A stretch of DNA of 64,000 bases from Picosynechococcus sp. PCC 7117 (lineage in GTDB: Bacteria > Cyanobacteriota > Cyanobacteriia > Cyanobacteriales > MRBY01): contig NZ_CP016477.1 of NCBI RefSeq assembly GCF_001693275.1, positions 2,728,001 through 2,792,000 of the forward strand. Direction: 5' to 3'. Below the pieces are notes generated by a model that saw only the letters and a list, made by a program, of their open reading frames with translations, was not told the origin of the DNA and searched no databases. A program made the translations under genes and the position numbers. Shown piece after piece: positions 26,528 to 35,693 of this stretch (its first letter is position 1; each line of letters begins with the position of its first letter).

Positions 26528-27652
26528 CTAGGGCGTAGATTGCGCTGATGTTTGCTCCACATAGGACTGCACCATCCGTATCAAATCCTGGGGATTGAAC
26601 GGTTTAGCAATGTAGTCAGAAGCCCCCACCATCTTGGCACGGAGGCGATCAATAATTCCATCGCGCCCCGTAAGCATCACCACGGGGATATCCCTAAGCA
26701 TTTCGGATTGGTTGAACAGGCGACAAAGTTCGTAACCATCGATTTCGGGCATGTTGATATCCATCAGAATTAGTTCTGGCCGTTGGCGAGCAAAGGTACT
26801 CAGAGATAAAGCAGGTTCAGTGACCCCGATAACCTCAAAGCCACTGGCTTCTAGGGTCATTTTGACGACCCGTTGTATTGATTTGCTGTCATCAATACAG
26901 GCAATGCGGGGTTTGGGTTTTTGGGGAACGCCCGCATAGGGAATAACTTCAATCAAGCCTGTCTTGACGAGGGGATGGAAGAGTTGGCTGAGTTCGAGGG
27001 TAGAACGGCGGGTGTGGTGACTCAGCTCATAGAGGGTGACTTGTTGGTCGAGGTGCTCCCGGAGGCTTTCCATAAATTGATAGTCCTGGAGGTTTAGCCA
27101 GGAGCGGCTCCGGATTTCACGGAAATCTTTGACTTGTAGGCGCTGGAAAGGGGAAGCGATTTCGGGGCGGAGTTGTACCCATTGGCGAACGGTCGGCTGG
27201 ATTGGGCGCACCATTTCTTTGAGGGACAGGGACAGCAACAGGGGATCTAGATTAAGGGCGCGTTCAAATTTAATGGCAGCGCGGGGCAGGGATAAAAACT
27301 GGGCGATCGCCTCTTGGGTCGTAAAAAATAAAACTTGGCGGACTTGCTGGAGGGACAATTTTCCGGCTTTCCAAATTTGACAAATGTAATCGTAATCTTG
27401 GGAAAAGCTATCTCCCATGGGAAATTTCGCTTTCGGAAACAGTTGCCCTAAAAGATACGTTAAGCGCTCCCGTTTACCCATACCGCTGGTGGCAAAATGC
27501 AGCTTCCCGCCCCCAAAATAAAGCTGCCAAAATACCGATTCATCTAGGGGATCGTAAATGGTCATGGTCCCCGACATTTGCCGTTGGATCAGGGATTGGA
27601 GGACTTGGCCCGGAATCACAACGTTTTTGGTGATGGCATCTTGCACTTTCAT
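26528..27652 (-). CDS. pilG: PatA/PixG-type response regulator
   Basis: This protein of about 374 residues has an N-terminal PATAN-type region of about 240 residues and a C-terminal receiver (CIDDSKS, ILMDINMPE with the target Asp, VVMLTGRD, IAKPF). PatA-like regulators open cyanobacterial pix and pil operons and are thought to act on the pilus motors through the PATAN domain. GTG at 27661 or ATG at 27652 can start it, and three codons separate them. It is the first gene of the five-gene minus-strand operon; the next gene begins about 80 bases on. Confidence 0.83.
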   Translation of the reverse strand: MKVQDAITKNVVIPGQVLQSLIQRQMSGTMTIYDPLDESVFWQLYFGGGKLHFATSGMGKRERLTYLLGQLFPKAKFPMGDSFSQDYDYICQIWKAGKLSLQQVRQVLFFTTQEAIAQFLSLPRAAIKFERALNLDPLLLSLSLKEMVRPIQPTVRQWVQLRPEIASPFQRLQVKDFREIRSRSWLNLQDYQFMESLREHLDQQVTLYELSHHTRRSTLELSQLFHPLVKTGLIEVIPYAGVPQKPKPRIACIDDSKSIQRVVKMTLEASGFEVIGVTEPALSLSTFARQRPELILMDINMPEIDGYELCRLFNQSEMLRDIPVVMLTGRDGIIDRLRAKMVGASDYIAKPFNPQDLIRMVQSYVEQTSAQSTP

Positions 27653-27661
27653 ATGAAACAC

Positions 27662-28141
27662 ACTAGCGGGAATTGATTTGAAGAGGATTTAGCGCCTTTG
27701 GTCTTTACCCGTGGCTGGAAAACATGGATCGGGAGGGTAGTGGGTAAGCGCAGCGACAGAATTATGTCAGGGGCAATTTATTCTAGATCGACTTTATCGC
27801 CTGAAAAATATGGATTTCATAGTTTTATCGGGTTGCCTGGTGACTAGGCTCAAACCGCAGTACAAAAAGCTTGAATAAATGGGGCTAGGGCAAGATTGAA
27901 AATTCATGGTGCTTGGGGGCAACTCTATTAGTTAATCTGAGCAATACTAATGCTACAGAAAGAGATTATTTTCTTACCATAAAGACTTGGTTAAAAGTAG
28001 TATGTTTAGCTACGAAAAGACTTTGACCTCACCGATCTTGACGCCCCATTAATATACTTCAAACCTAGATATAGCAAGGAATTTTAGGATTTTTACCTCG
28101 TGCTGTTCCAATGGTGTCTAAATTGAAATCGGGGGAGCCTC
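27662..28141 (-). other. 480-base gap upstream of the chemosensory operon
   Basis: No reading frame with coding character and no RNA gene was recognised. It separates the ABC1-kinase gene from the operon that starts at 27652, both on the minus strand, so it should contain the operon promoter. A stretch reading TATATT on the minus strand near 28053-28058 is a possible -10 box without a convincing -35 partner. Confidence 0.4.
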
Positions 28142-29809
28142 TTAACGACGGATTAAGTGATCGAGGCGTTCTTGGATGAGCAGTTGGAAGAGGGCGCGGA
28201 GGGTTTGGAGGCCAAAGAAAAATACGGTAAGGGCGATCGCCCCGATGAGGAAGAGAGAGGCCGCCTGGCTCCAGACTAAAATACCGACCACGCTACTAAA
28301 GCCCCAGAGGATGCCGTACATCATGGTTTTGATCGCGAGGTAGATGCGGCGCAATTGGCGATCGCCTTCAACGGATTTAACGCGAAATTGCAGTTCCCCT
28401 AACTCAATGCGTGATTCGAGGCGTTTAATGGCCATTTCGGTGCGGCTGGGTTTCTGGAATTGGTACAGGACAAATTCTTTAGTCTGTTGAGCGAGGCTCC
28501 CCAGGCGATTTTCCCCAGGTTTGTGACTCACGGCCAAGCTACGAATAAACGGTTGGGCCGCCGCCATGAGATTGTATTGGGGGTCGAGGGCGCGGGCAAT
28601 GCCATCGAGGGTGGTGAGGGCCTTGATGATAAAAGTCATTTGGGGCGGCAGGCGAAACGGTTGCTGCTCAAACATCAGGTAGAGCTCGTTACTAATCTGC
28701 TCAAATTCCTGGAGATCAATGGGGCGATCGCGGAACCGATCCAAAAGAAACGCGATCATCCGTTTCACCGGGGTCATATCTGCCATCGGCTCGATGAGGC
28801 CCATGTAAACCAAAGTTTCGACCACCTCGTCCGTATCCTTGCGCAGCACCGCAAAAAAGGTGCGCATCATCTGGGTTTTTTCCATGGATTTGACTTCGGT
28901 CATCGTGCCGAAATCATAGAAAATCAGCTTCCCTGTGGCATCGACGGCCATATTACCGGGGTGGGGATCGGACTGAAAAAAGCCATCCTGGAGCAGTTGT
29001 TTGAGATAAGAAGAAATGCCGAGGCTGATCACATGGTCTGGGTCAATATTGCTCGCTTCGAGGGCAGCCCGGTCGTCAATTTTAATGCCCGGTAGATATT
29101 CGAGGGTTAAGACCTTGCGGGTAGTGTATTGCCAATAAACCTTGGGCACGAGAATTTGCTGATCGTCGGCGAAATTTTGCCGGAAATGATCGCCATTTTT
29201 CCCTTCATGGATGTAGTCAATTTCTTGGTAGAGAAGCTCGAAAAATTCCCGGTAAATCTGATTGAGATTGTATTTTTTGAGGTCTTTTAAAAAATAACTG
29301 GCCCAATGCAAAAGTTTTTCGAGGACTTGCATATCCACTTGGAACAGACGACTCAGGCCGGGACGCTGGACTTTTACGGCTACTTCTTCGCCGCTGTAGA
29401 GGGTAGCCCGGTGCACTTGGCCCAGGCTAGCGGAGGCGAGGGGCTCTAGTTCAAAATCCTTAAAGAGGGCGTAGATAGATTTGTTAAATTCTTGCTCGAT
29501 GACGGCGATCGCCGCCTGACCCTTAAATGGCGGCACCCGGTCTTGGAGTTGGCTCAGTTCCTCGATGTATTCGATGGGAAATAGATCCGGGCGGGTTGAC
29601 ATGGCCTGGCCAATTTTGATGAAAGTCGGCCCCAAATCCAGGAGATGATTGACGAGCCAGCGGGCTTGGCGATGGCGTTTGCGGGCGGGGTTGCCACCGG
29701 GGAGTCGGTCTTTGCCGAGCCGGAGGATAAACTGGGCGGCCACGGTAAAGATTTCCAGTTGCCGTTGCCTGAGACTCAGTTTGCGCCGTTGCCAGCGGGG
29801 AGTTTTCAC
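28142..29809 (-). CDS. ABC1/AarF/UbiB-family atypical kinase
   Basis: The 555-residue protein has the family's KxGQ motif (FIKIGQAMSTRPD), an alanine-rich nucleotide loop (LASASLGQVHRA), the catalytic lysine in VAVKVQRPG, the QSDPHPGN segment and the DFG-type IFYDFGTM. Two C-terminal membrane helices end it (about residues 490-510 and 515-537). These kinases or ATPases support quinone and lipid metabolism. In cyanobacteria and plastids they sit in thylakoids or plastoglobules and affect plastoquinone, tocopherol and stress responses. Which of the several cyanobacterial paralogues this is cannot be told. pilD lies 49 bases upstream in the same direction. Confidence 0.88.
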   Translation of the reverse strand: MKTPRWQRRKLSLRQRQLEIFTVAAQFILRLGKDRLPGGNPARKRHRQARWLVNHLLDLGPTFIKIGQAMSTRPDLFPIEYIEELSQLQDRVPPFKGQAAIAVIEQEFNKSIYALFKDFELEPLASASLGQVHRATLYSGEEVAVKVQRPGLSRLFQVDMQVLEKLLHWASYFLKDLKKYNLNQIYREFFELLYQEIDYIHEGKNGDHFRQNFADDQQILVPKVYWQYTTRKVLTLEYLPGIKIDDRAALEASNIDPDHVISLGISSYLKQLLQDGFFQSDPHPGNMAVDATGKLIFYDFGTMTEVKSMEKTQMMRTFFAVLRKDTDEVVETLVYMGLIEPMADMTPVKRMIAFLLDRFRDRPIDLQEFEQISNELYLMFEQQPFRLPPQMTFIIKALTTLDGIARALDPQYNLMAAAQPFIRSLAVSHKPGENRLGSLAQQTKEFVLYQFQKPSRTEMAIKRLESRIELGELQFRVKSVEGDRQLRRIYLAIKTMMYGILWGFSSVVGILVWSQAASLFLIGAIALTVFFFGLQTLRALFQLLIQERLDHLIRR

Positions 29810-29858
29810 GATTGATTTTGCCCTAGATTTCGACCATCCCTCATCATACAGAAAAGCT

Positions 29859-30686
29859 TCAACCCAAAAACGTGTTTAGGTAGAGTTCGATCAGGCGATC
29901 GCCCCAAAAGAGACTACTAATCGCCCCCAAGGCAAGAAACGGCCCAAAGGGTAAATGTTGCCCCCGCTGGTGTTTACCGAGGCCCATGGCCCCGCCGATA
30001 ATCATTGTGCCCAGGGCGCAGGCCAAAATTACCGTTAAGAGGACGTTTTGCCAGCCCAGCCAAGCGCCAATCATCGCCAAAAGTTTCGGATCGCCGCCCC
30101 CCATGGCCTCTTGGCCCAGCATGGCCGAACCAATGACACCAATGCCATCTAGTAACCACAGCCCCAATACCGCCGCCCCAATGCCACCCAGAAGGCCATA
30201 AATTGCTCCGGTGAAGCCATTCGCCTGGAAACCTAGCCCCATCTGGAAGAGTAAACCGAGTACGAGGCCCGATTGGGTTAAGGGGTTGGGCAGGGTAAAA
30301 GTGTCGTAATCAATGAGGGCCAGGGCCACCAACCAAAACAATAGGGTAAAGGCGGCGATCGCCTCTAGGGTCAACCCAAATTGAACCACCGTGGCGACAC
30401 AGAGCAAACCCATCAGCGTTTCGACGAGGGGATACCGGGCGGCAATGGGCGTTTTGCACCAGCGACATTTGCCCCCCAACAGGAGCCAACCCAACACCGG
30501 AATATTTTCCCGTGCCCCTAGTTGGTGGCCGCAGTGGGGACAGCGGGAGGGGGGATGTGCCAGGGATAAACCCGCTGGCAGCCGATAAACCACCACGTTG
30601 AGGAAACTGCCGAAACAGGCTCCCCAGATGAATAGAAAAATAAAGGCGATCGCCAGTAAACCGGACTGTTGTAAAAGCGCGAGCAT
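29859..30686 (-). CDS. pilD: Type IV prepilin peptidase / N-methyltransferase
   Basis: PilD cleaves the leader of type IV pilins and N-methylates the new first residue. The 275 residues show eight hydrophobic segments and the N-terminal GACFGSFLNVVVYRLP motif. The cytoplasmic zinc-type loop has two CxxC pairs (CPHCG and CRWC), and the C-terminal GGGDPKLLAMIGAWLG holds one catalytic aspartate of the GxGD protease family; the first is in the ALIDYDTF loop. The frame begins with TTG at 30701, and ATG 30686 is preferred. Its presence near the chemosensory operon supports a type IV pilus theme, though the gene is usually scattered in cyanobacteria. Confidence 0.92.
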   Translation of the reverse strand: MLALLQQSGLLAIAFIFLFIWGACFGSFLNVVVYRLPAGLSLAHPPSRCPHCGHQLGARENIPVLGWLLLGGKCRWCKTPIAARYPLVETLMGLLCVATVVQFGLTLEAIAAFTLLFWLVALALIDYDTFTLPNPLTQSGLVLGLLFQMGLGFQANGFTGAIYGLLGGIGAAVLGLWLLDGIGVIGSAMLGQEAMGGGDPKLLAMIGAWLGWQNVLLTVILACALGTMIIGGAMGLGKHQRGQHLPFGPFLALGAISSLFWGDRLIELYLNTFLG

Positions 30687-30774
30687 GGTGATGTCTCTCA
30701 AACCCTAGCCAACCAGCCCCATTATCCCCTTAGGCGATCGCCAAATTTTCAAAAACCCTAAAACAATCTTTTTC

Positions 30775-32031
30775 CTAGGGATTGACCTGAAGAATCAGGT
30801 CATTGGCCAAGGTGAGATCAAGATCCGTATCGGTTTCTACCACCAACAAATCCACGCGATCAAGGCCCAAAAATTGGGGGATTAAGGTTGCGAGGATGCC
30901 AGCACCAGCGCCAATTAAGAGTTCCTCTGTGGCGATCGCCCGGTCTCCGGTAATGGCGGCGATCGCGGCGGCGGCCCCCGTACCTAAGGCCGCATTTCTC
31001 AACAAATTGCCCACATCAGTGCCCCGACGCACACTCTCCGTATCTGTGATCACCTGGGAGGCCGCGTTGATATTGTACATTTGGCCGTTGGGTAACTCTA
31101 GGCGTTGGGCGACAAAGCGCGTCCCATTCCCTGACGGTCGGAACTCCCCTTGAATTTCACTGCCCTGGGGAATCAGCACTATCCCCTGGGTATTGACAAT
31201 ATTGGCATCCACCGTGAGGGTTACTGGTAAAATTTCATCCTGGGTTAAGAAAATTTTGTCAGCGGTGTAACTAATCGGAATAATCGTGCCCGCTGTGATG
31301 CGATAGTCCACAGCCACCACATCCTGGGTGACGATATAAGGGGAATTTAGTGCCTGTACCTGGCCCTGGGAAAAGAGAGCCTGATAAATAAATGCGGCCA
31401 CCTCAGCCCGTGTGGCATTGCGCTTGGGATTGAGTTGTTGCAAATTGGCATAGTTCACCACCATCTTTTGTTCTGTCGCGGCGGCAATGGGGCTCCGGGC
31501 AAAATCAGCAATATTCGCCGCATCCTGGTAATAGCCGAGGGTGGTATTGATGTTGTTACGGGCTGAATAATTTAAACCATTGGCTAGGGCGACTAAAACC
31601 TGTTCCCGGGGAATATTTTGTTCGGGGCGGAAAACCTGACCTGGATATCCCGAAAGAAAGCCCATCTCATAGGCATTATTAATCGCATTAAAAGCCCAAT
31701 AGCTGCTGGGGACATCCACAAAATTAATCGCACTGCGGTCTTGGCTCTTGGGGAGGGCTTTCTGCACCATGGCCGCAAATTGAGCACGGGTTACAGGTGC
31801 ATCGGGCCGAAAAGAACCATCGGGAAAACCGGCAATGATCCCCCGGTTGACTAATTCATTAATAAAGCCTGTGGCCCAATAGTTACTCGGAACATCTGGA
31901 AATTGGCTTGTTTGGGCCACCACCGCTGCGGGTTGTAGCAACGATCCCTGGAAGGGTAATGTACTTCCTAGTCCGAGGGATAGGGCTAAAAGAAGAGCGG
32001 TGGATTGCTGGGTTCGCTTCATAGAAGGCAT
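30775..32031 (-). CDS. SLH-domain envelope protein with TrbI/VirB10-like C-terminus
   Basis: The 418-residue exported protein has a signal peptide (residues 10-40) and then three S-layer-homology repeats, at about 43-90 (FPDVPSNYWATGFI), 100-150 (FVDVPSSYWAFNAI) and 165-215 (YYQDAANIADFARSPI, more degenerate). The SLH domains should bind peptidoglycan-linked polymer. Residues about 240-400 resemble the beta-barrel of TrbI/VirB10 (VLIPQGSEIQGEF, then a Gly/Ala-rich helix and LIGAGAGILATLIP). Such fusions occur in cyanobacteria and may be outer-membrane-anchoring proteins. ATG 32031 has an AAGGA Shine-Dalgarno upstream; ATG 32022 is the alternative. Confidence 0.8.
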   Translation of the reverse strand: MPSMKRTQQSTALLLALSLGLGSTLPFQGSLLQPAAVVAQTSQFPDVPSNYWATGFINELVNRGIIAGFPDGSFRPDAPVTRAQFAAMVQKALPKSQDRSAINFVDVPSSYWAFNAINNAYEMGFLSGYPGQVFRPEQNIPREQVLVALANGLNYSARNNINTTLGYYQDAANIADFARSPIAAATEQKMVVNYANLQQLNPKRNATRAEVAAFIYQALFSQGQVQALNSPYIVTQDVVAVDYRITAGTIIPISYTADKIFLTQDEILPVTLTVDANIVNTQGIVLIPQGSEIQGEFRPSGNGTRFVAQRLELPNGQMYNINAASQVITDTESVRRGTDVGNLLRNAALGTGAAAAIAAITGDRAIATEELLIGAGAGILATLIPQFLGLDRVDLLVVETDTDLDLTLANDLILQVNP

Positions 32032-32115
32032 ATTATTTTTCCTTGCGTTTCAGATTAGGGTGACTGCTTGATTTCAGGTTAGCGTTGTTACCGTCACTTC
32101 TCACTTAAACAATGC

Positions 32116-32137
32116 TTAAATCGAATTATTTAAGCTA
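32116..32137. promoter_or_regulatory. Perfect inverted repeat upstream of the SLH gene
   Basis: GCTTAAAT at 32116-32123 and ATTTAAGC at 32130-32137 form an 8-base inverted repeat with a 6-base spacer, 85 bases before the SLH gene start. The spacing suits a dimeric transcription factor. There is no T-run, so it is unlikely to be a terminator. Confidence 0.4.
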
Positions 32138-32303
32138 AATTTGCTAGGTTTTTAGACGACTTGTTCCCGTAAATGTTCCGCTGATTTTTTCGTTTTCAAC
32201 TGCTTGGAAATGTTCTGAACAATAATGGGGATTGCTAAATTTATGCAGGGATTATTGAAGACTAGCCCTACTTAAAAAATGTTTCCAGCTAGTCAAAAGC
32301 AAC

Positions 32304-32323
32304 ATAAAAAGGCGATCGCCTTT
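32304..32323 (-). terminator. Terminator of the SPFH gene built on a HIP1 palindrome
   Basis: AAAGGCGATCGCCTTT at 32308-32323 is a perfect 16-base palindrome around the GCGATCGC octamer. Read on the minus strand, it is followed by further T residues (complement of 32304-32307). It lies 45 bases after the SPFH-protein stop codon. The hairpin loop would have to open the central bases, so it is a plausible but not ideal terminator. Confidence 0.45.
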
Positions 32324-32368
32324 GGATCGCCCGATGGTAATTTTGTGAAAATTTTGATTGTTGTGGGG

Positions 32369-33211
32369 CTATTTCGGCATGTCGTTGAGATCAAAGATAA
32401 AGGGGGCACTGGAGCGTTGATCGCCCATGACGAGCACCTTCGGCATTTGTGCGCCTCCTTCTTTCCAGGCTTCGATGGCTTCTTTTTTGAGCACGAGGTC
32501 TCCCCCCTGGGCCTTGAGGGTTTCCGCGAGCAAGCGTTGGGCTTCGGCTTTCCCCTTGGCTCGGTTGATATCTGCCTGGGCCTGCTGTTCGGCTTCTTGG
32601 GCGACGTAGATGGCCCGCTGCGCCCGCTGTTCGGCGATTTGTTTTTCTTCGACGGCGCGGGAAAATTCTGCGGAGAAGTTTAAATCAACGACGCTGGTGT
32701 CGAGGACAAGGATGCCATATTTTTCGAGGCGGGTTTCGAGGGCGGTATCAAAGTCATCCTTAAGTTCGGTGCGTTTGGTGATCGCTTCTTCGACGGTGCG
32801 CTTAGCAGCAGCAACCTTAAAGGATTCTTGGGTTTGGGGGGCAATAATTTTCGAGACGATATTTTGTAGGGTGCCCTGGGTACGTCGAATTTCGACGACT
32901 TTCACGGGATCGAGGCGGAAGTTAATGGCGAAACGGGCGGTCAAATCTTGCAAATCCTTGGTCGAGCTTTGGGCTGGGACTTCAAATTTTTGGACAGTGA
33001 CGTCGTAGACATCCACGCTGGCAATCAGGGGCGGTTTGAAATGAATTCCTTCCAGGAGAGCGCCGTCCTGGGCTTTCCCAAGAACGCTCAAGACACCAGC
33101 TTGGCCAGGATTAATGATGACAAACGCATTGAGCACGATGAAAAATAACAGGGCGATCGCCACCCCAATCAGTGAGAGGGGAAAATTTTGGTTGGGAGTA
33201 ATGTTACGCAC
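32369..33211 (-). CDS. SPFH/prohibitin-family membrane protein
   Basis: The 280-residue protein has one N-terminal membrane helix (residues 12-33) and then a prohibitin-type SPFH domain (VIINPGQAGVLSVLGK to about residue 190). An alanine/glutamate-rich coiled coil follows (EEKQIAEQRAQRAIYVAQEA), and the C-terminus ends in FDLNDMPK. Prohibitins form large ring assemblies in membranes and act with FtsH proteases. The cyanobacterial relatives are thylakoid or plasma-membrane proteins with mild phenotypes. The NfeD-like protein encoded at 4827 is a possible partner by family precedent only. The downstream terminator at 32304 suggests a single-gene transcript. Confidence 0.88.
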   Translation of the reverse strand: MRNITPNQNFPLSLIGVAIALLFFIVLNAFVIINPGQAGVLSVLGKAQDGALLEGIHFKPPLIASVDVYDVTVQKFEVPAQSSTKDLQDLTARFAINFRLDPVKVVEIRRTQGTLQNIVSKIIAPQTQESFKVAAAKRTVEEAITKRTELKDDFDTALETRLEKYGILVLDTSVVDLNFSAEFSRAVEEKQIAEQRAQRAIYVAQEAEQQAQADINRAKGKAEAQRLLAETLKAQGGDLVLKKEAIEAWKEGGAQMPKVLVMGDQRSSAPFIFDLNDMPK

Positions 33212-33386
33212 GCGGTTTTGGTCTCCAAATCAGTTCTAGCGGCTCGGTTTTCCATCCCATTGTAGTGAAGACGACCAGGAGGCAAAGGGCAAAACCCAAA
33301 GGCGATCGCCCCAAGGAAATGTAACAATTCGTTAAGCTAAAAGCACTGACCCCAATCATTCCGTCTGAAATTTCCTTTTCTAATCT

Positions 33387-34745
33387 ATGGTTGCAACGCC
33401 CCTCCCTGAACCCACTGCCGACACGACGCCTGCCTTTGATTGGCACGCAGCCTGGTATCCGATCCATTTCGTGCAGGATCTCGACAAAACCAAACCCACC
33501 CGCTTCGTCCTGCTGGGGGAACCCCTCGTGATTTGGTGGCAGCCCAAAACCCAGCAATGGCAAGTCTTTGGCGATGTGTGTCCCCACCGCCTCGCGCCCC
33601 TATCCGAAGGTCGCATTGTCGATGGCTGTTTAGAATGTCCTTACCACGGTTGGCAATTTGCGGAGACGGGCGCCTGTACTAAAATTCCTTTCCAAGCCCC
33701 AGACGGTGAGGCCCACCACAGTCCCAGAGCCCAGGTAAAAACCTATGCCAGTTGCGTTAAACAAGGGTTGCTGTTCGTCTATGGGGGCGATCGCCACGAG
33801 GCAGCCCAAACGCCGATCCCGACAGTACCCCAGTTAGACCAACATCCAGGGGAATGGGTGATGGCTGATGTATTTCGTGATATTCCCTACGACGCCACAA
33901 CCCTCTTAGAAAATGTCCTGGATACGAGTCATGTGGCCTTTACCCACCACCCCCGGGTCGGTAACCGTAAAAATGCCAAGGAATTTATCCTCGATGTTTC
34001 TGAAGTAGAAAAAACAGGCTTCACGGGCAATTGGGAAGAAGGCCCCCGACGCGGCACCCTCGGCGCCCAGAAAACAACTTTTTTTGCGCCGGCTGCCATG
34101 TGGCACGACATTCCCGAAAGTCCCTTTGGCCAGGTGATGACCGTTGTCTACGCGACCCCCACCGAAAAAGGACGCTGCCGGGCGATTGTGCGGCTCCCCT
34201 TCCGTTTTAAAGCGGCCATACCCCGACTCGCGTTTAAATTTACTCCCCGGTGGTTTTCCCATCTGAATCAAATGGGCATCCTTGAAGATGATCAAATCTT
34301 TTTGCATCTCCAGGAACGGGAATTGGCAAAATCGACCCAAAACTACGCCAAAACCTGTTATTTGCCGACCAGTTCAGATTTGTTTGTGTTGGCCTATCGC
34401 CAATGGGTAGAACGGTATGGCGAACCTTTCCCAGACGAAGATTTTTCGCCCGCAGAACCACAACAAAGCCAATTGTTAGAGCGTTACCATTCCCACACCA
34501 AAAATTGCGCCAGTTGTACCCAGGCTCTTCATCGAATTCAGAAAGGGAAAAAAGGTGTCATTGGTTTGGGATTTCTGCTGTGGTTGGGTTTGCCCTTCGC
34601 GATTTTTTCTGGTTTGCCCACTTGGAGCCTTGGGGCGATCGCCACGGTGATTATTCTTTTGGCGGGCCTCTGGTGGCAACTCTATCGCCTAGAACGTCGA
34701 TTTTTTGAAGGGGAATATCCCCCAACGCGAAACTATCAAAAGTGA
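33387..34745 (+). CDS. Rieske oxygenase of the pheophorbide a oxygenase/Lls1 family
   Basis: The 452 residues start with a Rieske [2Fe-2S] domain: Cys65-Pro-His67 and Cys84-Pro-Tyr-His87. The mononuclear-iron ligands follow in ENVLDTSHVAFTHHPRVGN (Asp, two His). Near the C-terminus are a redox CxxC (NCASC, near residue 367) and two hydrophobic membrane segments (about 390-430), the arrangement seen in plant pheophorbide a oxygenase, Tic55 and PTC52-like proteins. In plants PaO opens the chlorophyll ring. The cyanobacterial relatives may act on a tetrapyrrole but are not defined. It is divergent from the SPFH gene with a 175-base gap. Confidence 0.85.
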   Translation: MVATPLPEPTADTTPAFDWHAAWYPIHFVQDLDKTKPTRFVLLGEPLVIWWQPKTQQWQVFGDVCPHRLAPLSEGRIVDGCLECPYHGWQFAETGACTKIPFQAPDGEAHHSPRAQVKTYASCVKQGLLFVYGGDRHEAAQTPIPTVPQLDQHPGEWVMADVFRDIPYDATTLLENVLDTSHVAFTHHPRVGNRKNAKEFILDVSEVEKTGFTGNWEEGPRRGTLGAQKTTFFAPAAMWHDIPESPFGQVMTVVYATPTEKGRCRAIVRLPFRFKAAIPRLAFKFTPRWFSHLNQMGILEDDQIFLHLQERELAKSTQNYAKTCYLPTSSDLFVLAYRQWVERYGEPFPDEDFSPAEPQQSQLLERYHSHTKNCASCTQALHRIQKGKKGVIGLGFLLWLGLPFAIFSGLPTWSLGAIATVIILLAGLWWQLYRLERRFFEGEYPPTRNYQK

Positions 34746-34970
34746 TCAGGACGTACTCTCTTTAGGGAAATTTCTTGTAATCAGCCAGAAAACCTAGGTC
34801 ACCTCCCCAAGAGCTGCTTATAATTCAGCTAGAGTCGGCTATTCCGAGAAAATCTGCATCAGTTCTTGGCCTCAGCAACTATCTCTATCTAACGGACTTG
34901 TTTGCCCAAGACCCAACTGAAATTTATTTCGCGCACTACTTTTCCCTATCTTTTCCCTCTAAAAATCCCC

Positions 34971-35693
34971 ATGAAATCCACCTTACGGCCCCTGCTCTCT
35001 TGTTTACCCGTCCTCCTCGGCTTTTGGGTTGAGGGGGCGATCGCCAATCCCAGTCCCACGGTTCCCACCACAATCCCTAACGCCTACCCGGTGCTGGTGA
35101 GTCAAGTTCCAGTTGGACGACAAGTTGCCACCCAAAAAACAACCTACGCCCCCAGTGAACCGATTATGGTGAACTACGCCAATCTACCGGGCAATTCTGG
35201 AGATTGGATTACCATCGTTCCGGCCAATGCCCCCGACAATAGCTACGAAGAATGGTTTTATACCGATGGTCAACGCTCTGGCTCCCGTCAATTCAAAGGT
35301 CTCGCTGCTGGCAGCTACGAAGTGCGGGTTTACCACAACTGGCCCAATGGCGGTTATGTCGTCCAGGATCGGTATCGTTTCACTGTCGGGACACAAGCGG
35401 CAACACCAATTAACAACCGTCATATTTCTACCAATAAAACGGTCTACCAAGCTAATGAACCGATTATGGTGAACTACGCTAATCTCCCTGGTAATCGCCA
35501 GGATTGGATCACCATTGTTGCGGCCAATGCCCCAGATGATAGCTATGGTGAATGGTTTTATACCCAAGGGCAGCGCTCAGGTTCCCGTCAATTCAGAGGT
35601 CTCACCCCAGGTAATTATGAAGTACGCGTCTACTACAACTGGTCTGCGGGTGGTTATGTCGTCCAAGATCGTTACGCCTTTACGGTGCGCTAG
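34971..35693 (+). CDS. Exported protein of two tandem beta-rich repeats, function unknown
   Basis: From ATG 34971 the protein has 240 residues. The frame is open from 34902, but the extra 23 residues would precede a typical signal peptide, so the later start is preferred. After the signal peptide (cleavage near AIA-N) come two copies of a unit of about 90 residues. Each contains EPIMVNYANLPGN, DWITIV-ANAP, EWFYT-GQRSGSRQF and YVVQDRY-FTV. The two copies are near identical in protein and in DNA, suggesting a recent internal duplication. The beta-sandwich look and SGSRQF-GL-G-YEVR pattern suggest an Ig-like or carbohydrate-associated module. I do not recognise a function. Confidence 0.7.
   Translation: MKSTLRPLLSCLPVLLGFWVEGAIANPSPTVPTTIPNAYPVLVSQVPVGRQVATQKTTYAPSEPIMVNYANLPGNSGDWITIVPANAPDNSYEEWFYTDGQRSGSRQFKGLAAGSYEVRVYHNWPNGGYVVQDRYRFTVGTQAATPINNRHISTNKTVYQANEPIMVNYANLPGNRQDWITIVAANAPDDSYGEWFYTQGQRSGSRQFRGLTPGNYEVRVYYNWSAGGYVVQDRYAFTVR

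Larger units (their letters stand above)
32032..32368 (-). other. Gap between the SLH and SPFH genes
   Basis: These 337 bases carry the inverted repeat and the HIP1-based hairpin listed separately. No gene is visible in them. The part near 32032-32110 should hold the SLH gene's leader. Confidence 0.5.

Noticed and set aside
28460-29095. 211-codon plus-strand frame inside the ABC1-kinase gene
   Set aside because: Antisense shadow; the sense protein carries all family motifs.
32948-33148. 66-codon plus-strand frame in the SPFH gene
   Set aside because: Antisense shadow.
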